From positions 55,111,596 to 55,175,595 of the forward strand of contig CM073889.1 in assembly GCA_037176705.1 (NCBI GenBank): a stretch of 64,000 nt of DNA, written 5' to 3'. The first letter of the stretch is position 1; each line of letters begins with the position of its first letter. Below, piece by piece: positions 35,623 through 47,814 of this stretch. Below the pieces are notes generated by a model that did not search any database, was not told the DNA's origin, and saw only the letters and a list, made by a program, of their open reading frames with translations. A program made the translations under genes and the position numbers. The stretch comes from Molossus alvarezi. Its lineage: Eukaryota > Chordata > Mammalia > Chiroptera > Molossidae.

Positions 35623-38414
35623 GTAAAAAATACACAAAATAGCATCACCATCACAACAAAAAATACTTTGGATCTGCTATTTGTGGAGTTCATTGGATTT
35701 TCTCTGTTGTTGTTGGATCTGGCCTCTTGGTGTGTGAGTCCCTGCCCTCTTGCAGTTCTCTGATGCAGGCCAAGGTGAATTGCTGTTCCTACCTGGCCCT
35801 GGACCACCTGTTTGAAGCTCTGCAGGGTGGGACCCCAAGTAATATGGTGGGTGGGGCTTCCCTCACCCAGACTCTGAGTCTATGTTTCAGGGCTCGCTCC
35901 TTGAGTGTACTTACTTGTTTTTGGCTTTTTTCCCTTCTCCCATAGCACTGGGCTCTATGGGATATCAAGTCAGGTCAGGATGGCTTAAACAGATTTGCCT
36001 TGAGGGTGATGCCCGGCAGGTATTTGCTTTCTCTCCTTCCAGTGCCTCAGCTCTTCCTGGGTTGCTGGCATCCCCTGGTTGCCACTCTAAGCAGGGGAGG
36101 ACAGGAGGAAAAAACCACCATGCTTGGCTCTCTAATCTTTCAGCTTGGCTACCTCTCACTGGGCGGGGCTTCTTCCCAGGCTCCCACCCAGCTAGACTTC
36201 CAAATCTTCAGTGCCCCCAGGCCCAACTGCTGGAGTGCCAGTTCCAGCCTAGAGCTGTTCCACTGGTGGGGGAAGGGATGCCTCCTTTTCACTCTAGGTG
36301 GAAACTATTAGGCCTCTTTCCTGGGCACTCACTAGCCCCCATTAAAGTTCTTTCAGTGAATAATTGGCCCCTCAGATTCACTTCTGGGTAATCCGTTCAG
36401 ACCCCTCAGGTCTGCAGTTGTGCTTTGTGGTCGCTCCCATCAACCACAGCCAGGGCAAGCTTCCCGGGTTGGTGGTGTAACCAGGCATTCGCTTTTAGCC
36501 TGGGATAGTGCTGTCTTGAGTCTCCCCAGTGGGCCGAATTACCTCTGATTCCCACTGTCTGATGCTACACTGGCTCCCCTTCCCTTCTCTGTTGCTCTTG
36601 TTTGGGGCTCTTTCTACCTGATTCCAGGGGGCAGGAGCTGCACTGCTACACCTTCCCTTCATCTTCCCAGTTGGCTTACCCACTCTGTGTCGTCTCATGT
36701 CCCCTCTCTGCGCTTCCCACTTCAGTATGTCCAATCGGTTATTTTCAGGTGGTTTTTCTTCTCTTTTTTCCAGTTATATATATATTTTCTTTCTTTCTTT
36801 AATTAATTTTTGTTACAGCTGTTTCTCCTTTTCCCCCCATTGACACCCTCCTCCCATTCCCGCCCAACCCCAGCATTGTTGTCTGTGTCCATTGGTTATG
36901 CTTATATGCATAAGTCTATGGTTTATCACTCCCTTCCCCCTCTGCCCGCCTCCTCTGAAGTTTGTTGGTCTGAGTCCCACTTCCATGTCTTTGGGTCTGT
37001 TTTGTTCATCACCTTATTTTGTTTATTATGTTCCACAAATAAGTGAGATCATGTGATACTTGTCTTTCTCTGACTGGCTTATTTTGCTTAGCATAATGCT
37101 CTCCAGGTCCCTCTATGTCGTCTCAAAGGGTAAGAGATCTTTCTAATAGCTGCATAGTATTCCATTGTGTATGTGTACCACAGTTTTTTTATCCACTCAT
37201 CTGTTGATGGACACTTGTGCTGTTTCCAGATCTTAGCAGTTGCAAATAGAGCTGCAATGACCATAGGGGCACATATATTCTTTCTGATTGGTGTTTCAGG
37301 CTCCTGAGGATATATTCCTGGAAGTGGAATCACTGGGTCAAATGGCAGTGCAATTTTTAATTTTTTTGAGGAAATACCGTATTGGTTTCCATAGTGGCTG
37401 CACCAGTCTGCATTCCCACCAACAGTGTGCTAGAGTCCTCTTTTCTCCACACCCTTGCCAGCATTTGTTGTATGATGATTTGTTGATGGCAACCATTCTG
37501 GCAGGTGTAAGGTGATACCTCATAGTCATTTTAATTTGCATCTCTGATGATTAGTGACGTTGATTATTTTTTCATATGTCTCTTGGCCATTTGTCTGTCC
37601 TATTTGGAGAGATGCGTATTTAGTCCCTCTGCCCATTTTTTAATTGGGTTCTTTGACTTCCTTTTGTTGAGTTGTATGAGTACTCTGTATATTTTGGAAA
37701 TTAACCCCTAACCTGATATATCCTTGGCAATTATACTCTCCCAGAGAGTGAGTTCCCTTTCCATTTTGATGCTCATTTCTTTTGCTGTCAGAAGCTTTTT
37801 TAGCTTGATGTAGTCCCATATATTAATATTTCCTTTAATTCTCTTGCCTTAGGCGTTGTATCAGTGAAAATTTTGCTACGTGTGATGTCTGAAATTTTGT
37901 TGTCTACATTTTCTTCTAAGATTTTTATGGATTGACGAGGCACATTAAAGTCTTTTATACATTTTGAGTTTATTCTTGTGTATGGTGTAAGTTGGTGGTC
38001 TAGTTTCATTTTTTTTTTTTTTTTGCATGTAGCTGTCCAATTTTCCCAACACCATTTATTAAAGAGGCTGTCTACTCTGTTGTATGCTCTTGCCACCTTT
38101 GTCAAATATTAATTGAGCATAATGTCTTGGGTCAATTTCTGAGTTCTGTTCTGTTCCATTGATCTATCTGCCTATTCTTGTGGCAGTACCAGGCTATTTT
38201 GATTACAGTGGCTTTGTAGTATAACCTAATATCCGGTATTGTGATTCCAACTACTTTGTTCTTTTTCAAGATAGCTGTGGTTTTTCGGAGTCTTCTTTGG
38301 TTCCATATAAACTTTTGGAGTGTTTGTTCTAGTTCTGTGAAGTATGTCGTTGGTATTTTAATGGGGATTGCATTGAATCTATAGATTGCTTTGAGTAGTA
38401 TGGACATTTTATTA

Positions 38415-38660
38415 TTATTATTTTATCCTCACCCAAGGACATTTTTTCATTTTTTGTTCAGATAGAGTGGGAGGGAGAGAGAGGAAGAGAGAGAGAGAGA
38501 CATCGACATGAAAGGGATACATTGAGTGGTTGCCACCTGCACAACCCATCCAAGGCCGGGGACAAACTGCAACCGAGGTACGCACCCTTAGCGGGAACTG
38601 AACCCGGGTCCCTCTGGACCACAGGCTGACGCTCTAACCACCGAGCCAAACCAGCCAGGG
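38415..38660 (-). mobile_element. Ves SINE, antisense, in L1 copy d
   Basis: The tail tatcctcacccaaggacatt, a ttcagatagagtgggaggg body and a head ending aaaccagccagggc. The L1 sequence gacattttaat resumes on the right (38662), repeating the left flank. Confidence 0.88.
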
Positions 38661-40346
38661 CAGACATTTTAATAATGTTAATTCTTCCAATCCATGAACA
38701 AGGTATATGCTTCCACTTTTTTATATCTTCCTCTGTTTCTTTTTTCAATGTCCTGTAGTTCTGTGAATAGGTCCTTTAGTTCTTTGCTTAAGTTTATTAC
38801 TATGTTTCTTAATATTTTTGTTGCAATGGTAAATGAGATTGTTTTTTTAGTTTCTCTTTCAGTGTTTTTATTATTTCTGTATAAAAATACCAGTGATTTC
38901 TGGATGTTGATTTTGTATTCTGCTACTTTGCCAAATTCATTTATTAAGTCTAGTGGTTTTTTTGATGGAGTCTTTAGAGTTTTCTGTGTACAATATTATG
39001 TCATCTGCATATAATGACAGTTTAACTTCCCCTTTCAAGTTTGGATCCCTTTAATTTTTCTTCTTGTCTGATTGCTGTGGCTAAGACTTTCAGTACTACA
39101 TTAAATTAGAGTGGTGAAAATGGACGTCCCTGTCTTTTTCCTGATCTTAAGGGAAATGCTTTTAGTTTTTGCCCATTGAATATGATGTTGGCTCTAGGTT
39201 TGTCATAAATGGCCTTTGTTATGTTGAGATGTGATTCTTCTATTCCCTCTTTGCTGAGAGTTTTTATCAAAAATGGATGCTGTATTTTGTCAAATGCTTT
39301 TTCAGTGTCTATTGATATGATCACATCATTTTTATCTTTCATTTTGTTTATGTGGTGTATCACATTTATTGATTTACAAATATTGTACCAGCCTTGCATC
39401 CTTGGGATAAACCCCACTTGATTGTGGTGTATAATTTTAAAAAATATATTGCTGGACTCGGTTTGCTAAGATTTTGTTGAGGATTTTGGCATATATGATC
39501 ATCAGGGATATTGGCCTGTAATTGTCTTTCTTTGTAGTGTCTTTCTCTGGTTTTGGGATTAGGATGATGCTGGCCTCATGAAAAGAGTTTACAAATCTTC
39601 CTTCCTCTTGAATTGTTTGGAATAGTTTGAGGAGAATAGATGATAGTTCTTTGAATGTTTGGTAGAACTCCCCTGTGTAGCTGTTCTGACCAGGGCTATT
39701 TCCTTAATTGTTATTGATCTGTTTAGGTCTCTGACTCTTCCCAGTTGAGTTTTGGAATAGTATATGATTCTAAGAATGTGTCCATTTCGCCTACATTGTC
39801 GAATTTGTTGACATATAATTGTTCATAGTATTTTCTTACAATCCTTTGTATTGTTGTGGTGTCTATTGTTACTTCACCTCTTTTGTTTCTGATTTTATTA
39901 ATTTGGGTCCACTTTGTTTCTTGGTGAGTCTGGGTAAAGGTTGATCAATCTTGTTTGTCTTTTCAATGAATCAGCTCTTAGTTTCATTGATCTTTTGGAT
40001 TTTTTTTTTTTTTTTTTTGGTCTCTATGTCATTTATTTCTGCTCTGATTTTTATTATTTCCTTCCTTCTACTAACTCTGATTTTTTTTTTCTTTTTCTTT
40101 TTCTAAACCTTTAAGTTGTTGGGTTAGATAATTTATAAGAATTTTTTCTTCTTTCTTGATGTAGGCCTGTATTGCTATGAACTTCCCTTTCAGGACTGCT
40201 TTTGCTGTGTCCCAGAGATTTTGTATTGTTGCGTGTTCAGTTTCATTAGTTTCCAGGAAGTTTTTGATTTCTTTCTTGATCTCACTGGTAATGTATTTGT
40301 TGTTTAATATTATGCTATCTAGCCTCCATGTGTTTGAATGTTTTTT

Positions 40347-40448
40347 TTTGGTACATGCCCCTAACTGCTAGGGCCTAGCAGAAACCGAACCCGGGACTCT
40401 CTGGTCCACAGGCTGATGCTTCAACTGCTGAGCCAAACAAGCCAGGGC
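40347..40448 (-). mobile_element. Head-only tRNA SINE, copy 3
   Basis: In L1 copy d ORF2: a T-tract, then ggtacatgcccctaactgc and a tRNA-like head ending aaacaagccagggc. Its own strand ends in GGGGCATGTACC immediately before A's, the same breakpoint as the copies at 4316 and 10549. A 14-bp insertion (about 40369-40382) distinguishes it. The other L1 copies lack this insertion, which confirms it as a discrete element. Confidence 0.75.
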
Positions 40449-40521
40449 AACTGTTTTTATTGTAATTAATTTCCAATTTCATGCCATTGTGATCTGAGAA
40501 GATGCTTGATGTGATTTCAGT

Positions 40522-40572
40522 ATTTTTTTAAAAAATTAATTTATTAATTTTTGTTACAGATGTTTCTCCTTT
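40522..40572 (-). mobile_element. 51-bp L1 3'-end insertion in L1 copy d
   Basis: Consists only of an A-rich tail (as T/A-rich attttttt...) and about 25-30 bp of L1 3' terminus (atttttgttacagatgtttctcc), the same terminal sequence as at 36795 and 41190. A perfect 10-bp duplication, tgatttcagt, is at 40512-40521 and 40573-40582. It is an extremely 5'-truncated retrotransposition event. Confidence 0.85.
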
Positions 40573-41374
40573 TGATTTCAGTCTTCTTGAACTTGTAGAG
40601 ACTTAGTTTGTGTCCTAACATGTGGTCTGTCTTCAAGAATGTCCCATGTGCACTTGAAAAGAATGTATATTCTGTAGCTTTGGGGTGAAATGTTCTGAAA
40701 ATATCAATTAAGTCCAACTGATATACTTCATTATTTAAGGAGTCTGTTTCTGTGTTAAATTTTTGTCTAGCAGATCTGTCCAGTGATGTCAGTGGGGTGT
40801 TAATGTCACCCATTATGACTGTATTGCTATTGATCTCTCCCTTGAAGTCCTCCAGAAGTTTTTAAGTATATTTTGGTGCTTCTATATTTGGAACATATAT
40901 GTTTACCAGGATTATATCCTCTTGTTAGATTGATTCCTTCAATATTACGTAGTCACCTTTTGTGTCCCTTATTATGGCCCTCGTTTTGAACTCTATCTTA
41001 TCAGATATGATATGCTACACCAGCTGTTTTTTCATTTCCATTTCCCTAGAAAAATTTTTTCTATCCCTTCACTTTTATTCTGTGTGTCTTTTGTTGTGGG
41101 GTGAGTCTCTTGTAGATAGCATATATATGGGTCATGTTTTCTTTCTTTTTTTTATTTTTTTTTATTTTATTTTATTTTTTTTTATTGATTAATTTTTGTT
41201 ACAAATGATTCTCCTTTTCCCCCCACTGATTCCCCCCTCCCCCTTCCCTCCCTGCCCCTTCCCCTGATTGTTGTCCATATCCACTGTTCATGCCTCCATG
41301 CATTTAAGTTCTGTTGTTCATCCCTCTCTCAGCTCCCCACTCCTTAGGGGATTGTCCTCAAACTGTTATGTTCA

Positions 41375-44300
41375 TTATATTCCAGAAATCAGTGAGATCA
41401 TATGAAATTTGTCTTTCACTGCTTGGCTTGTTTCACTTAGGATGATACTTTCCAGGTCCCTCCATGTAGTCTCAAAGGATAAGAGATCTTTCTTTCTTAC
41501 CGCTGCGTAGTACTCCATTGTGTATATGTACCACAGCTTTTTAATCCATTCGTCTACTGATGGGCACTTGGGCTGTTTCCAGATCTTAGCGATTGTAAAT
41601 AGTGCTGCTACAAAGATGGGGGTACATATATTCTTTCTGATTGGTGTTTCAGGCTTCTTAGGGTATATTCCTAGAAGTGGGATCACTGGGTCAAATGGGA
41701 GTTCAATTTTTAATTTTTTGAGGTGACACCATATTGTTTTCCATAGTGGCTGCACCAGTCTGCATTCCCACCAACAGTGTGCTAGAGTCCCCTTTTCTCC
41801 ACACCCTCGCCAACACTTGTTGTTTGATGATTTGTTGATGGCGGCCATTCTGACAGGTGTGAGGTGATACCTCATTGTTGTTTTGATTTGCATCTCTCTG
41901 ATGATTAGTGATGATGAACATTTCTTCATATGTCTCTTAGCCATTTGTATGTCCTGTTTGGAGAGGTGTCTATTTAGTTCCTCTGCCCATTTTTTAATTG
42001 GATTCTTTGTCTTCCTTTTGTGGAGTTGTATGAGCTCTCTATATGTATTGGAAATTAACCCCTTATCTGATATATCATTGGCAATTATGCTCTCCCATAC
42101 AGTGGGTAGCCTTTCCGTTTTGATGATTGTATCTTTCGCTGTGCAGAAGCTTTTGAGTTTGATGTAGTCCCATGTGTTCATTTTCTCCTTTGTTTCTATT
42201 GCCTTAGGTGATGTGTCAGTAAAAATTCTGCTGCGTATGATGTCTGATATTTTGTTGCCCACAGTCTCCTCTAGGATTTTTATGGATTCATGAGTTACAT
42301 TTAAGTCTTTTATCCATTTTGAGTTTATTTTGGTGTAGGGTGTAAGTTGATGATCTAGTTTCATTTTTCGGCAAGTAGCTGTCCAATTTTCCCAGCACCA
42401 TTTATTAAAGAGGCTGTCCTTACTCCACTGAATGCTCTTGCCACCTTTGTCAAATATTAATTGAGCATATTGCCTAGGGTCCATTTCTGGGTTCTCTATT
42501 CTGTTCCACTGGTCTATATACCTGTTCTTGTGCCAGTACCAGGCTGTTTTGATTATGGTGGCTTTGTAGTATAACCTGAAATCTGGTATTGTGATCCCTC
42601 CAACTTTGTTCTTCCTTTTCAAGATTGCTGTGGCTATTCGAGGCCTTTTTTGGTTCCATATGAACTTTTGAAGTAATTGTTCTAATTCTTTGAAGTATGC
42701 CGTTGGTATTTTGATGGGGATTGCGTTGAATCTATAGATTGCTTTGGGTAATATGGACATTTTAATGATGTTAATTCTCCCAATCCATGAACAGGGTATG
42801 TTCTTCCACTTTTTTACATCTTGCTCTATTTCTTTTTTCAAAGACCTGTAGTTTTCTGCGAATAGGTCCTTTATCTCTTTGGTTAAGTTTATTCCTAGGT
42901 ATCTTAATTTTTTTGCCGCAATGGTAAATGGGATTGTTTGCTTAGTTTCTCTTTCTGTGAGTTCATCATTGGTGTATAAGAATGCCATCGATTTCTTGAC
43001 GTTAATTTTGTATCCTGCTACTTTGCCAAATTCATTTATTAAGTCTAGTAAGCTTTTGGTGGAGTCTTTGGGATTTTCTATGTACAGTATCATGTCATCT
43101 GCAAATAATGACAATTTCACTTCCTCCTTTCCAATTTGGATCCCTTTTATTTTTTCTTCCTGTCTGATTGCTGTGGCTAAGACTTCCAGCACTATGTTAA
43201 ATAGGAGTGGCGAAAGTGGGCATCCTTGCCTTGTTCCTGTTCTTAAGGGAAATGCTTTTAGTTTTTGCCCATTGAGTATGATGTTGGCTGTAGGTCTTTC
43301 ATATATGGCCTTTATTATGTCGAGATATGATCCCTCTATTCCCACACTGCTGAGCGTTTTTATCAGAAATGGATGCTGGATTTTGTCAAAGGCTTTTTCG
43401 GCATCTATTGATATGATCATGTGGTTTTTATTCTTCAATTTATTTATGTGGTGTATCACATTTATGGATTTGCGAATATTGTACCAGGCTTGCATCCCTG
43501 GGATGAATCCCACCTGGTCATGGTGGATAATTTTTCTGGTGTATTGCTGGATTCGATTTGCTAGTATTTTGTTCAGGATTTTGGCATCTATGTTCATCAG
43601 GGATATTGGCCTGTAGTTTTCTTTCTTTGTTGTGTCTTTTTCTGGTTTTGGAATTAGAGTTATGCTGGCTTCATAAAACGAGTTTGGAAGTCTTCCTTCT
43701 TCTTGAATTTTTTGAAATAGTTTGAGGAGAATGGGTATTAGTTCTTCTTTGAATGTTCGGTAAAACTCCCCTGTGAAGCCATCCGGGCCTGGGCTTTTGT
43801 TTGCTGGAAGAGTCTTGATTACATCTTCAATTTCTTCTGTTGTTATTGGTCTGTTCAAGTTTTCAATCTCTATCTGATCCAATTTTGGGAGACTATGTGT
43901 TTCTAGAAATTTGTCCATTTCGCCTAGATTTTCGAATTTGTTGCCGTATAATTTTTCATAGTAGTTGTTAACGATGTTTTATATTTCTGTAGGGTCAGTT
44001 GTTATCTCTCCTGTTTCATTTCTGATTTTATGTATTTGGGTTCTCTCTCTTTGTTTCTTGGTGAGTCTAGCTAAGGGTCCATCAATCTTGTTTATCTTTT
44101 CGAAAAACCAGCTCTTTGTTTTATTGATCCTCTGGATTGTTTTTTTGGTCTCTATGTCGTTTATTTCTGCTCTGATCCTTACTATTTCTTTTCTTCTACT
44201 TGCTCTGGGGTTTTCTTTTTGTTTACTCTCTAGTTCTTTAAGTTGTGAGGTTAGGTAGTCTATTAGAGATTTTTCTTCTTTTTTGAGGTAGGCCTGTAGT

Positions 44301-45199
44301 GCTATAAACTTCCCTCTCAGAACTGCTTTTGCTGCATCCCATAGATTTTGTATTGTTGTGTCCTCATTTTCATTGGTTTCCAGGAAGTTTTTGATTTCTT
44401 CCTTGATTTCCTCGGTGACCCATTCATTGTTTAATAACATTCTATTTAGCTTCCATGTGTTAAAATGTCTTTGCATGTTCTTCTTGCAATTGATTTCTAG
44501 TTTCATACCATTGTGGTCTGAGAAGATGCTTGTTATAATTTCAATCTTTTTGAACTTGTAGAGACTTAGTTTGTGCCCTAACATGTGGTCTATCTTTGAG
44601 AATGTCCCATGTGCACTTGAGAAGAATGTGAATTCTGTAGTTTTGGGGTGTAGTTCTCTGTAGATATCTATTAAATCCATTTGGTCTAGTGCTTCATTTA
44701 GAGTCTCTGTTTCCTTGCTAATTTTTTGTCTAGAGGATCTATCCAGTGATGTGAGCGGGGTGTTGAAGTCCCCTGTTATGATTGTATTACTATCGATTTC
44801 TCCTTGGAAGTCCTCCAGAAGATTTTTAATATATTTTGGTGCTCCTATATTGGGTGCATATATGTTTATCAAGGTTATATCTTCCTGTTGGATAGATCCT
44901 TTCAATATTATGTAGTGGGCTTCTTTGTCTCTAGTTATGGCCTTCAATCTGAAGTCTATTTTATCAGATATCAGTATTGCTACCCCAGCTTTTTTGTCTT
45001 TTCCATTTGCTTGAAAGATTTTTTTCCATCCCTTCACTTTCAATCTATGTGAGTCTTTTGTTGTGAGGTGGGTTTCTTGTAAACAGCATATAGATGAGTC
45101 TTGCTTTCTTATCCAGTCAGCTACTCTGTGTCTTTTTATGGGAGCATTCAGTCCATTTACATTTAAGGTGGTTATTGATATGTACTTATTTATTGCCAT
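41375..45199 (-). pseudogene. L1 ORF2 (endonuclease/reverse transcriptase), one internal stop
   Basis: The frame from ATG (45199-45197) to the stop at 41375 is 1275 codons including the terminator, matching the usual ORF2 length. The only break I see is an in-frame TAA at codon 407 (43981-43979); the frame resumes unchanged after it. The apurinic-like endonuclease part shows [25 protein letters not shown] and SDHNGMKLE, which hold the catalytic Asn/Glu/Asp/His positions. RT shows [31 protein letters not shown] and the FADD active site. The C-terminal zinc-knuckle-like motif C-x3-C-x7-H-x4-C is present ([18 protein letters not shown]). The protein nicks target DNA and primes reverse transcription at the nick. 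As written, the stop falls between endonuclease and RT, so full-length protein is not expected. Confidence 0.95.
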
Positions 45200-45244
45200 T
45201 TTTGTTTAGTGTGGTTCTGTTTTTCTTCCCATTTCTCCTGGTAA

Positions 45245-46147
45245 TTACAGCAGTCCTTTTAACATTTCTTGCAGTGCTGGTTTGGTGCTAATGTACTCCC
45301 TTAGCCTTATTTTGTCTGGGAAGCTCTTTATTTGGCCTTCTATTTTGAACGATAGCCTTGCTGGGTAGAGTAGTCTTGGATTCATATTCTTGTTTTTCAT
45401 GACCTTGATTACTTCATGCCATTCCCTTCGAGCCTGTAATGTTTCTTGTGAGAAGTCAGCTGAGAGCCTTATGGGGGTTCCTTTGTAGGTAACCTGTTGC
45501 TTATCTCTTGCTGCTTTTAGGATTCTCTCTTTGTCTTGAATTTTTGGCAGTTTGATTACTATGTGTCTTGGTGTGGGCCTGTTTGGGTTCTTCTTACTTG
45601 GGGCTCTCTGAGCTTCTTGAACTTGAATGCCTTCTTCCTTCACCAAATTAGGGAAGTTTTCTGTCACTATTTCTTTGAATATATTCTCTAGCCCTCGCTT
45701 ACTTTCTTCTTCCTCAGGGACTCCTATGATACGAATATTATTACGTTTCCAGTTGTCCCACAATTCTCTTAAGCTCTCTTCTTGTTTTTTAATCTTTTTT
45801 TCCTTTTGATTTTCTGATTGGTTGATTTCTTCTAGCCTGTCTTCTAATTCACTGATCCGGTCCTCAGCTTCCCCTACTCTGCTTTTTAGACCTTCCAGTG
45901 TGTTTTTCATTTCCGATATGTCATTCTTCATTTCTTCCTGTTGGTTTTTCATTTCCAGATGGTTTATTTTCAACATTTCTATGTCTTTACTCATGTTGCT
46001 CATGTCCTTACACATGCTGTTGAGCTTCCGCAACATCATGGCTCTAAATTCTAGTTCTGTTAACTTGCTTAACTGCACCTCATTTATTTCATCTTCTGTA
46101 GAGGTCTCTTGATCTTTCATTTGGCTTTTGTTTCTGTTTCTCACCAT
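45245..46147 (-). CDS. L1 ORF1 protein (RNA-binding chaperone), intact frame
   Basis: A 300-codon frame starting at the ATG at 46147-46145 (MVRNRNKSQMK), with A at -3 and G at +4, a good initiation context. The frame stays open 32 codons further upstream to 46243, but without an ATG, so I take 46147. Domains in order: a short basic N-terminus; a long coiled coil (about residues 50-125, EMKNQQEEMKNDISEMKNTLEGLKSRVGEAEDRISELEDRLEEI) that makes trimers; an RRM ([33 protein letters not shown]); and a C-terminal domain ([68 protein letters not shown]). ORF1p coats L1 RNA and is needed for cis retrotransposition. This gene belongs to a retrotransposon, not the host. Confidence 0.93.
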   Translation of the reverse strand: MVRNRNKSQMKDQETSTEDEINEVQLSKLTELEFRAMMLRKLNSMCKDMSNMSKDIEMLKINHLEMKNQQEEMKNDISEMKNTLEGLKSRVGEAEDRISELEDRLEEINQSENQKEKKIKKQEESLRELWDNWKRNNIRIIGVPEEEESKRGLENIFKEIVTENFPNLVKEEGIQVQEAQRAPSKKNPNRPTPRHIVIKLPKIQDKERILKAARDKQQVTYKGTPIRLSADFSQETLQARREWHEVIKVMKNKNMNPRLLYPARLSFKIEGQIKSFPDKIRLREYISTKPALQEMLKGLL

Positions 46148-46607
46148 TTTCGTTATCACAGTGGGCTTTGGAGTCTGCCAAGTTTTCCCAGTGGGTGTTG
46201 GTGTTTTGCTGTTTGTGGCTCCCTCTCCTGGGTTTGGATGCACCGGGGAGGACCCACTTTAATCCCGCCAAGTCCCCTGTTCTCAGGGAGTCTGTGTGGC
46301 TCCAGCGGGGAGTTTAGCAGGCTATAGCGTTAGGAGGACCCATGCAGGGTGGCAAGGGAGGCGGTGGGAATAATTTCCCGCTGAGTTCCCTGGTCCTGCC
46401 CAGTTCCCTGGGGGCCAGGAGTCTGTGCAGCTTCAGCGGAGAGTTTAGCCCGCTACAGAGTTTCCAGGGCCCAGGACTGAGTGGGTGTTTCTGGTTAAGT
46501 GGTCCTCCAAGGTGTCCTTCCGCTGCCCTTTCCTGAAGGTTTGCCTTTGTTTTCCTTGTAAATCCAGTTTGGTCTTGGGAGACGGTCTGGTTCCCTCCAT
46601 TCACTTC

Positions 46608-46618
46608 GCCGCCATTTC
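46608..46618 (-). promoter_or_regulatory. YY1-like site at L1 5' end
   Basis: On the L1 strand, GAAATGGCGGC lies about 10 bp inside the 5' end. YY1 sites at this position are known to set the transcription start of human L1. The HAL1 copies (AAGATGGCGGC at 25920; AAGATGGTGG at 14221) and L1 copy d (near 49280) have counterparts. The regulatory role is inferred. Confidence 0.55.
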
Positions 46619-46805
46619 TCTCTTCTTCGGGTCATGTTTTCTTATCCAGTCAGCTACCCTATGTCTTTTGACTGGAGCATTTAAGCCATTTACATTTAAG
46701 GTTATTGTTGATAGGTACTTATTAGTTGCCCTTTTAATTTTATGTCTGTGTTTCTTCCTCTCTCTGTTTCTTCTTCTTCTTACAACAGCCCCTTTAGCAT
46801 TTCTT

Positions 46806-47029
46806 TTTTTTATCCTCACCCGAGGACATTTTTGCATTTATCTTCAGATAGAGTGGGAGGGAGAGAGGGTAGAAGAGAGAGAGAAACATCAACATGAGAG
46901 AGAGACATCGAGTGGTTGCCACCCACAGGGGACAAACTGCAACCAAGTTATATGCCCTTAGCGGAAACTGAACCCGGACTCTCTGGTCTGCGGGCTAATG
47001 CTCTAACTGCTTAGCCAAACCGGCCTGGA
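46806..47029 (-). mobile_element. Ves SINE, antisense, in L1 copy d
   Basis: The tail tatcctcacccgaggacatt, GA-rich body and head ending aaaccggcctgga. Duplication ccctttagcatttctt / ccctttaccatttctt is at 46790-46805 and 47030-47045. The body is shortened between 'gccacccaca' and 'ggggacaaactgc'. Confidence 0.92.
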
Positions 47030-47291
47030 CCCTTTACCATTTCTTGTAATGCTGGTTAATTTCTTTAGCTTTTTTTTTTTTGTCTGTCAAGCTCTTTATG
47101 TCACCTTCAGTTTTGATGATAGCCTTACTGGATAGAGTAGTCTTGGATTCGGTCCCTTACCTTTCATCACTTTGTATACTTCATGCTACTTCCTTCTGGC
47201 ATGCAGTGTTTGTATTAAGAAATCAGCTGACAGTCTAATGGGAGCTCCCTAAGGTAACTGTCTCTCTTTTGCCTCCTTTAAGATTCTTTTT

Positions 47292-47531
47292 TATTTCAAA
47301 AAGCTTTTTTTTTTTTATTAATTTTTTTTCTTTATTGATTTTAGAGAAGAAGGGAGAGGGAGAGAGAGATAGAAACATCGATGAGTGAGAACATCCATTG
47401 GTCACCTCCACCATGTCCCCTACTGGGGATTGGGCCCACAACCTGGGCATGTGCATTGACTAGGAACCAAACCGGTGACCTCTAGGTGCATGGGTCAACG
47501 CTCAAACACTGAGCCACAGATTGGCCGGGCC
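47292..47531 (-). mobile_element. Ves SINE, antisense, in L1 copy d ORF1
   Basis: The tail ctttattgattttagag, GA-rich body, 'gacctctaggtgcatggg', and head ending gattggccgggcc. The target aagattc is at 47280-47286 and 47532-47538. Confidence 0.87.
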
Positions 47532-47814
47532 AAGATTCGTTTTTGTCTGTAATGTTTGCCATTTTAATTATGATGTATCTAGCTGTGGGTTCATCTTGCT
47601 TGGTACTCTCTGTGTTTCCTGGACTCATGTGATTTTTTCCTTCGCCAAATTAGGGAAGTTTTCTTCATTGTATCTTCAAACAGGTTCTCTATTCCTTTCT
47701 TCGATTATTCTCTTTTTGGTACCCCTATCATAAGAATGTTGTTATATTTCATAATGTCCCAAAGCTCCCTTAAACTTTCCTTCTGTTTTTTAATTTCTTT
47801 TTCCATTTGCTGCT

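Larger units (their letters stand above)
41144..46628 (-). mobile_element. Full-length young L1, antisense (copy e)
   Basis: A 5.5-kb complete L1: 5'UTR (46628-46148), ORF1 (46147-45245), a 45-bp spacer, ORF2 (45199-41375), 3'UTR (41374 to about 41190) and a T-rich tail (41144-41190). The target duplication gggtcatgttttctt is at 41129-41143 and 46629-46643. Removing the element rejoins L1 copy d ORF2 across a single target copy. ORF1 is open and ORF2 has canonical length with one internal stop. This makes it the youngest large element in the window. Confidence 0.95.

Noticed and set aside
35882..36391. 169-residue open frame as a gene
   Set aside because: It falls in the GC-rich 5'UTR of L1 copy c, and no domain is recognisable.
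46148..46243. ORF1 start at 46243
   Set aside because: That codon is GTG, not ATG. The first ATG in frame is at 46147 and fits the usual ORF1 N-terminus.
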